NCBI GenBank assembly: GCA_035686365.1
Contig: DASRZM010000104.1
Location: 1-30,753 of the forward strand
Reading direction: 5' to 3'
Source of the DNA: DASRZM01 sp035686365
GTDB taxonomy: Bacteria > Pseudomonadota > Gammaproteobacteria > Xanthomonadales > Xanthomonadaceae
Length of the DNA stretch: 30,753 nt
Below the pieces are notes generated by a model that was given only the letters and a program-made list of their open reading frames with translations, ran no database searches and was not told the origin of the DNA. Shown in pieces: positions 26,967 through 30,753 of this stretch (position 1 is the stretch's first letter; each line of letters begins with the position of its first letter). A program made the translations under genes and the position numbers.

Positions 26967-27707
26967 ATGAATGAAACCGGCATTCGGCGGTCGCGGTCGC
27001 AGCTGGCCGAGTTTCCGGAGGGCGCGATTGTGTTCGACCCGGCCTGCGTGCCACAAGCCGCGGCGCGGTTCTCGCTGTTCGAACCGGGCCTGCGGCGCGC
27101 CGGCTCCGGCGGACGCGGGGCGGCCTGGTTCGTCGCCGGGCCGTGCGGGCCGGCCGTGCTGCGCCATTACCGCCGCGGCGGACTGGTCGCGCGCCTGGTG
27201 GAGGATCGTTACCTGTATCTGGGTCGCGAACACACGCGTTCGTTCCGCGAGTTCCGGCTGCTGCAGGACCTGCGCGATCGCGGGCTCCCGGTGCCGGCGC
27301 CGGTGGCGGCCGCCTTCCGTCGCAGCGGTGCAGGCTACCGGGCCGATCTGATCACCGCCCGGATCGCGCGTGCGCACAGCCTGTCGGAGTTCGTGGACGC
27401 GGACCTGCCGCCGCCCGGGCAATGGCAACAGGTCGGCCGGACCATCGCGCGCTTCCATCGCGCCGGGGCCTGGCATGCGGACCTCAACGCCCACAACCTG
27501 CTGCTCGACGACTCCGGCGCCGTGTGGCTGGTCGACTTCGACCGCGGCCGGCTGCGGCGCCCCGGTGGCGGCTGGCAGATGGCCAACCTCCGACGGCTGC
27601 AGCGTTCGCTGCTCAAGCTCGGCGCCGGGCGCCACGGGCGCCAATGGGCGCTGGCCTGGGATGCCCTGCTGGATGGCTGGCGCGGGCAGCTCGAGGCGCC
27701 GGCATGA
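26967..27707 (+). CDS. kdkA: 3-deoxy-D-manno-octulosonic acid (Kdo) kinase
   Basis: It phosphorylates Kdo in the lipopolysaccharide inner core, using ATP. The 246-residue protein has a small-kinase fold with a conserved YRRGGLVARL segment near residue 70 and catalytic loop HADLNAHNLLLD at about 170. VDFDRGR follows as the metal-binding (DFG-equivalent) motif. This matches KdkA of Haemophilus and Xanthomonadales rather than WaaP. It sits next to a divergent GT9 gene of the same pathway. Its stop overlaps the next start (ATGA at 27704-27707), making it the first gene of an operon that ends with the moa genes. Confidence 0.9.
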   Translation: MNETGIRRSRSQLAEFPEGAIVFDPACVPQAAARFSLFEPGLRRAGSGGRGAAWFVAGPCGPAVLRHYRRGGLVARLVEDRYLYLGREHTRSFREFRLLQDLRDRGLPVPAPVAAAFRRSGAGYRADLITARIARAHSLSEFVDADLPPPGQWQQVGRTIARFHRAGAWHADLNAHNLLLDDSGAVWLVDFDRGRLRRPGGGWQMANLRRLQRSLLKLGAGRHGRQWALAWDALLDGWRGQLEAPA

Positions 27708-28459
27708 GCCGACACGGGCTCGCCCTGCGATTCCTGGGGGTCGGATCGGCCCATGCGGTCGCGTTGGGCTCCTCGAGCGCCGTGCTCGAACGCGACGGCG
27801 CGCCGCAGTTGATGATCGACTGCGGGCAGGAAGCCCTGACCGCCTGCCTGGACCGCTATGGCGCGCCGCCGTCTGCGCTGTTCTTCACCCATACGCACCT
27901 GGACCACATCGCCGGTATGGAGCGCCTGTTCGTGGCGTGCTGGTTCGACGAGGCGCTTCGTGGCCGCACCCGGATCTTCGCGGCCGCCCCGCTGGTGCCG
28001 CTGCTGCATGCGCGCGTGGGCGACTACCCGGAGGTACTGGCCGAGGGTGGCACCAATTTCTGGGACGCCTTCCGCCTGGTCCCGGTCGGCGCCTCGTTCT
28101 GGCATGCGGGGCTGAAGTTCGAAGTCTTCGGCACCCGCCACCACGCGCCGGAGACTTCGTTCGGGCTGGCTCTGCCCGGATCGTTCGCGTTCACCGGCGA
28201 CACCCGGCCGATCCCGGAGGTGCTGGCGCGTTACGACACCGGCGCCACCGTGATCGCGCACGACTGCGGGCTGCAGGGCAATCCCTCGCATACCGGGCTC
28301 GACGACCTGGAGCGCGAGTATCCGGCCAGCCTGCGCAGCCGCATGATCCTCTACCACTACGGGTCCCGGGCCGACGGCGAGGCACTGCGTGCGCGTGGAC
28401 TGCGCGTGGCCGACCCCGGCGAGGCCTTCGCATTGCCCGATCCGGAGCCACACCGGTGA
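27704..28459 (+). CDS. MBL-fold metallo-hydrolase (RNase Z-like fold)
   Basis: The 251-residue metallo-beta-lactamase-fold protein starts at an ATG overlapping the kdkA stop. The metal motif is FTHTHLDHIAGM (HxHxDH). Further ligands are likely in GTRHHAPETS, AFTGDTRP and IAHDCGLQ. The layout with a C-terminal His (LYHYGS) is like RNase Z/arylsulfatase-type MBL proteins, not lactamases. The substrate is unknown. Its TGA overlaps the moaA ATG by one base (TGATG at 28457-28461). Position between Kdo kinase and molybdenum-cofactor genes does not identify a pathway. Confidence 0.85.
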   Translation: MSRHGLALRFLGVGSAHAVALGSSSAVLERDGAPQLMIDCGQEALTACLDRYGAPPSALFFTHTHLDHIAGMERLFVACWFDEALRGRTRIFAAAPLVPLLHARVGDYPEVLAEGGTNFWDAFRLVPVGASFWHAGLKFEVFGTRHHAPETSFGLALPGSFAFTGDTRPIPEVLARYDTGATVIAHDCGLQGNPSHTGLDDLEREYPASLRSRMILYHYGSRADGEALRARGLRVADPGEAFALPDPEPHR

Positions 28460-29502
28460 TGCCCGCGATCGCACCCGGTCCGCTGCCGCTGGACGCGCCG
28501 CTGCCGCTGGACCGCCTCGGCCGCCCGCTCCATGACCTGCGCTTGTCGGTCATCGACCGCTGCAACTTCCGTTGCCCGTACTGCATGCCCGCTGGTGCAC
28601 CGCTGCCGGACACCGACAGCCGGGGACGGCTGTCCAGGGCCGAGATCGTACGGCTGGTGCAGGCGTTCGTCCGGCTGGGCGCGACCCGGGTCCGGCTGAC
28701 CGGGGGCGAGCCGCTGCTGCGTCGCGACCTGCCGCGGATCGTGTCGGCCGTGGCCGCCATCGACGGCATCGCCGACCTGGCGCTGACCACCAACGGCCAG
28801 CTGCTGTCGCGCCAGGCCGGCGCCCTGCGCCGGGCCGGGCTCGGACGCCTGAGCGTCAGCCTCGATGCGCTCGACCCGGCCGTGTTCGCGCGCATGAGCG
28901 GCTCGCGTGGCTCGGTCCACGAGGTGCTGGCCGGCATCGATGCAGCTGCGGACGCGGGGTTCGCGCCGATCAAGATCAACTGCGTGGTCCAGCGCGGCGT
29001 CAACGAGGATCAAGCATTGCCGCTGGTCGCGCACTTCCGCAACAGTGGGCACGTCGTGCGCTTCATCGAGTACATGGACGTGGGAAGCTGCAACGGCTGG
29101 CGCCGGGAACAGGTGGTGCCTGCGGCGGAGCTGCGCGAGCGGATCCACGCGCGCTACGGGCTGCTGCCGCTGTCGGCCCGGCATCGCGGCGAGGTCGCCC
29201 GGCGCTATGCCCTGGCCGACGGGTCCGGCGAGGTCGGATTCATCACGGCGATCAGCGAACCGTTCTGCGGCGACTGCTCGCGTGCCCGGGTATCGGCAGC
29301 CGGGGAGCTGTTCACCTGCCTGTTCGCGACCCGCGGCACACCGCTTCGCCATCTGCTGGCGCACGACGCGCAGTACGCGTCGCTGTGTACTGCGATCGCC
29401 GGACACTGGCACGCACGCGCCGACCGTTACAGCGAACAGCGCGCCGCAGGCGACCGGCGCGCCATCGCCGCGCGCGTGGAGATGTACCGGATCGGAGGAT
29501 GA
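28459..29502 (+). CDS. moaA: GTP 3',8-cyclase MoaA (radical SAM)
   Basis: It converts GTP to 3',8-cyclo-GTP, the first step of molybdopterin synthesis, together with MoaC. The 347-residue protein has the radical-SAM cluster motif CNFRCPYCMP (CX3CX2C) and GGEPLLR. It also has the second cluster motif CX2CX13C (FCGDCSRARVSAAGELFTCL) that binds GTP. It ends in the Gly-Gly tail (MYRIGG) that MoaA needs for activity. Its start overlaps the stop of the MBL gene and its stop is just before moaC. There is no moaB/mog between moaA and moaC. Confidence 0.97.
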   Translation: MPAIAPGPLPLDAPLPLDRLGRPLHDLRLSVIDRCNFRCPYCMPAGAPLPDTDSRGRLSRAEIVRLVQAFVRLGATRVRLTGGEPLLRRDLPRIVSAVAAIDGIADLALTTNGQLLSRQAGALRRAGLGRLSVSLDALDPAVFARMSGSRGSVHEVLAGIDAAADAGFAPIKINCVVQRGVNEDQALPLVAHFRNSGHVVRFIEYMDVGSCNGWRREQVVPAAELRERIHARYGLLPLSARHRGEVARRYALADGSGEVGFITAISEPFCGDCSRARVSAAGELFTCLFATRGTPLRHLLAHDAQYASLCTAIAGHWHARADRYSEQRAAGDRRAIAARVEMYRIGG

Positions 29503-29504
29503 GA

Positions 29505-30011
29505 ATGAGCACGCGCGATCGCCTGACCCACATCGATCCTCGCGGTCTGCCGCGCATGGTCGATGTCGGCGACAAGCCCGTCGGCAACCGGGTCGCGGTG
29601 GCCAGTGCCTGCGTGGCGTTTCCGTCCGAAGTCGCGGCGCGCCTGCGCGGCGACGCCCTGCAGGTGGCCAAGGGCCCGGTCGTGGCTACCGCCATCGTGG
29701 CCGGGACGATGGCGGTCAAGCGGACTCACGAACTGATCCCGTTCTGCCACCCGTTGCCGATCGACGGCTGCGAATTCGGCATCGACTGGAGCGACGGCGA
29801 CACGCTGCGCATCGACTGCCGCGTGCGCAGCCGCCACCGTACCGGCGTGGAGATGGAAGCCCTGACCGGCGCCACGGTCGCCGCGCTGACCGTCTACGAC
29901 ATGTGCAAGGCGCTCTCGCACGCGATCGTGATCGGGCCGGTCAGGCTCGAGCACAAGCGCGGCGGGCAGGACGGCGTGGGCGAGGATGCGGATCGGGTCG
30001 ATGCGCGTTGA
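29505..30011 (+). CDS. moaC: Cyclic pyranopterin monophosphate synthase MoaC
   Basis: It rearranges 3',8-cyclo-GTP to cyclic pyranopterin monophosphate. The protein is 168 residues (E. coli 161). Recognisable are THIDPRGLPRMVDVGDK, the active-site stretch KRTHELIPFCHPLPI, GVEMEALTGA and TVYDMCKAL. GGAGG at 29494-29498 is six bases before the ATG at 29505, so I prefer this start to the ATG at 29499 that overlaps the moaA stop. The C-terminus carries a short extra acidic tail and overlaps the moaD start. Confidence 0.96.
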   Translation: MSTRDRLTHIDPRGLPRMVDVGDKPVGNRVAVASACVAFPSEVAARLRGDALQVAKGPVVATAIVAGTMAVKRTHELIPFCHPLPIDGCEFGIDWSDGDTLRIDCRVRSRHRTGVEMEALTGATVAALTVYDMCKALSHAIVIGPVRLEHKRGGQDGVGEDADRVDAR

Positions 30012-30240
30012 ACTGCTGTATTTCGCGCAATTGCGCGAGCAGGCCGGGCGCGAGCGCGAACCGGTGGACACCGATGCCGCAACGCTGGCCGAGCTTTACG
30101 CCGAGATCGCCGCGAGGCACGGTTTCGATCTCCCGCGCGAACGCCTGCGCGTGGCGGTGGGTGATGCCTTCTGCGACTGGTCGCAGCCGCTGTGCGCCGG
30201 CGACGAGGTGGCGCTGATCCCCCCGGTTTCGGGCGGATGA
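30001..30240 (+). CDS. moaD: Molybdopterin synthase sulfur carrier subunit MoaD
   Basis: A small ubiquitin-like protein whose C-terminal Gly-Gly carries the thiocarboxylate that MoaE uses to insert sulfur into the pterin. It has 79 residues, starts MRVELLYFAQLREQAG and ends PPVSGG. An in-frame ATG at 29986 would add five residues; the family start fits 30001. It overlaps moaC by 11 bases and moaE by 4 bases. Confidence 0.95.
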   Translation: MRVELLYFAQLREQAGREREPVDTDAATLAELYAEIAARHGFDLPRERLRVAVGDAFCDWSQPLCAGDEVALIPPVSGG

Positions 30241-30653
30241 ATCCGCGCTGCGCGATCGTCGATGAGGCCATCGACGCCGACGCCCTGCGGCGGCTCGTGG
30301 GTGGCGACGCGGCCGGGGCCTACGTGGCCTTCGAGGGCCGCGTGCGCGACCACCACCAGGGCCGCAGCGTCACCGGCCTGGACTACCAGGCGCACCGGAC
30401 GCTTGCCGAGCGCGAACTGGCCACGATCCTCGCCGAACTGCATGAGCGCTTCGCGATCGTCGATGCCGCCTGCCAGCACCGTGTCGGCGCACTGGGCGTG
30501 GGCGAGGTCGCGGTGGTGTGCGCCGTGGCTGCCGCACACCGCGAGGCCGCGTTCGCCGCGTGCCGTCACCTGATCGACGAGGTCAAGCGCCGCGTGCCGA
30601 TCTGGAAGCGCGAACACTACCCCGACGCCGGCGCCCGCTGGATCCACGACTGA
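30237..30653 (+). CDS. moaE: Molybdopterin synthase catalytic subunit MoaE
   Basis: It forms the heterotetramer with MoaD that converts cyclic pyranopterin monophosphate to molybdopterin. The protein is 138 residues. Conserved parts are GAYVAFEGRVRDHHQG, LDYQAH and VPIWKREHYPDA, with the lysine that can link to MoaD. The start is at ATGA, overlapping the moaD stop. It is the last gene of the operon; a multi-hairpin repeat follows after 16 bases. Confidence 0.96.
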   Translation: MNPRCAIVDEAIDADALRRLVGGDAAGAYVAFEGRVRDHHQGRSVTGLDYQAHRTLAERELATILAELHERFAIVDAACQHRVGALGVGEVAVVCAVAAAHREAAFAACRHLIDEVKRRVPIWKREHYPDAGARWIHD

Positions 30654-30669
30654 GGAAACTTCCGGACCG

Positions 30670-30753
30670 GTCCGGACCCGGCTCCGCCGGATCAAGCACT
30701 TGCGTGCTTGGTCCGCGAGCGCGCCATCCCTGGCGCGCGAACCTCTGAACCGG
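30670..30753 (+). repeat. Three-hairpin intergenic repeat, copy B (cut by window end)
   Basis: 77 of 84 positions match 15916-15999. Hairpins 1 and 2 are conserved perfectly in their stems (AAGCAC/GTGCTT and GCGCGCCA/TGGCGCGC). The third is cut off at the window end. The palindrome TCCGGACCGGTCCGGA (30661-30676) overlaps its left edge. As with copy A, it lies directly downstream of a coding region. Confidence 0.85.

Overview
This window looks like chromosomal DNA of a GC-rich, Gram-negative gammaproteobacterium. The synteny tig-clpP-clpX-lon-hupB-ppiD and mltD-gloB-(yafS-like)-rnhA-dnaQ is typical of that class. Outer-membrane features (an autotransporter, a Kdo kinase, a GT9 heptosyltransferase-like enzyme) agree. 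Base composition together with the Kdo kinase suggests the Xanthomonadales/Wenzhouxiangella side of the class, but this placement is inference. I saw no transposase, integrase or CRISPR array.

Layout. 1-716: a hairpin, then five tRNA genes (Pro, Arg, His, Lys, Leu) behind one good promoter. 854-9568: the protein quality-control block (trigger factor, ClpP, ClpX, Lon, HU-beta, tRNA-Val, tRNA-Asp, PpiD). lon has a heat-shock-like promoter and hupB a near-consensus sigma70 promoter. 9694-12527 (minus strand): gloB, an MltD-type LysM lytic transglycosylase and fabI. 12577-14463 (plus strand): a YafS-like methyltransferase, rnhA and dnaQ.

14528-25066 is the least ordinary stretch. It holds a secreted multiheme cytochrome with one CX4CH and four CXXCH motifs; a repeat-rich spacer; a membrane-anchored Ser/Thr kinase convergent with a PP2C phosphatase; a 1297-residue secreted protein with tandem Ig-like repeats and a C-terminal autotransporter barrel; and, divergent from it, an 803-residue protein with Sel1 repeats, a long coiled coil and a caspase-like (peptidase C14) domain. 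Kinase, phosphatase, surface protein and caspase-like protein lie next to each other and may form one signalling/effector locus. That link is a hypothesis from proximity only.

25225-30653: tRNA-Ser, a DUF6165-like protein, a GT9 glycosyltransferase (minus), and a tightly overlapping plus-strand operon of Kdo kinase, an MBL-fold hydrolase, moaA, moaC, moaD and moaE. The window ends inside a dispersed multi-hairpin repeat, another copy of which follows the cytochrome gene.
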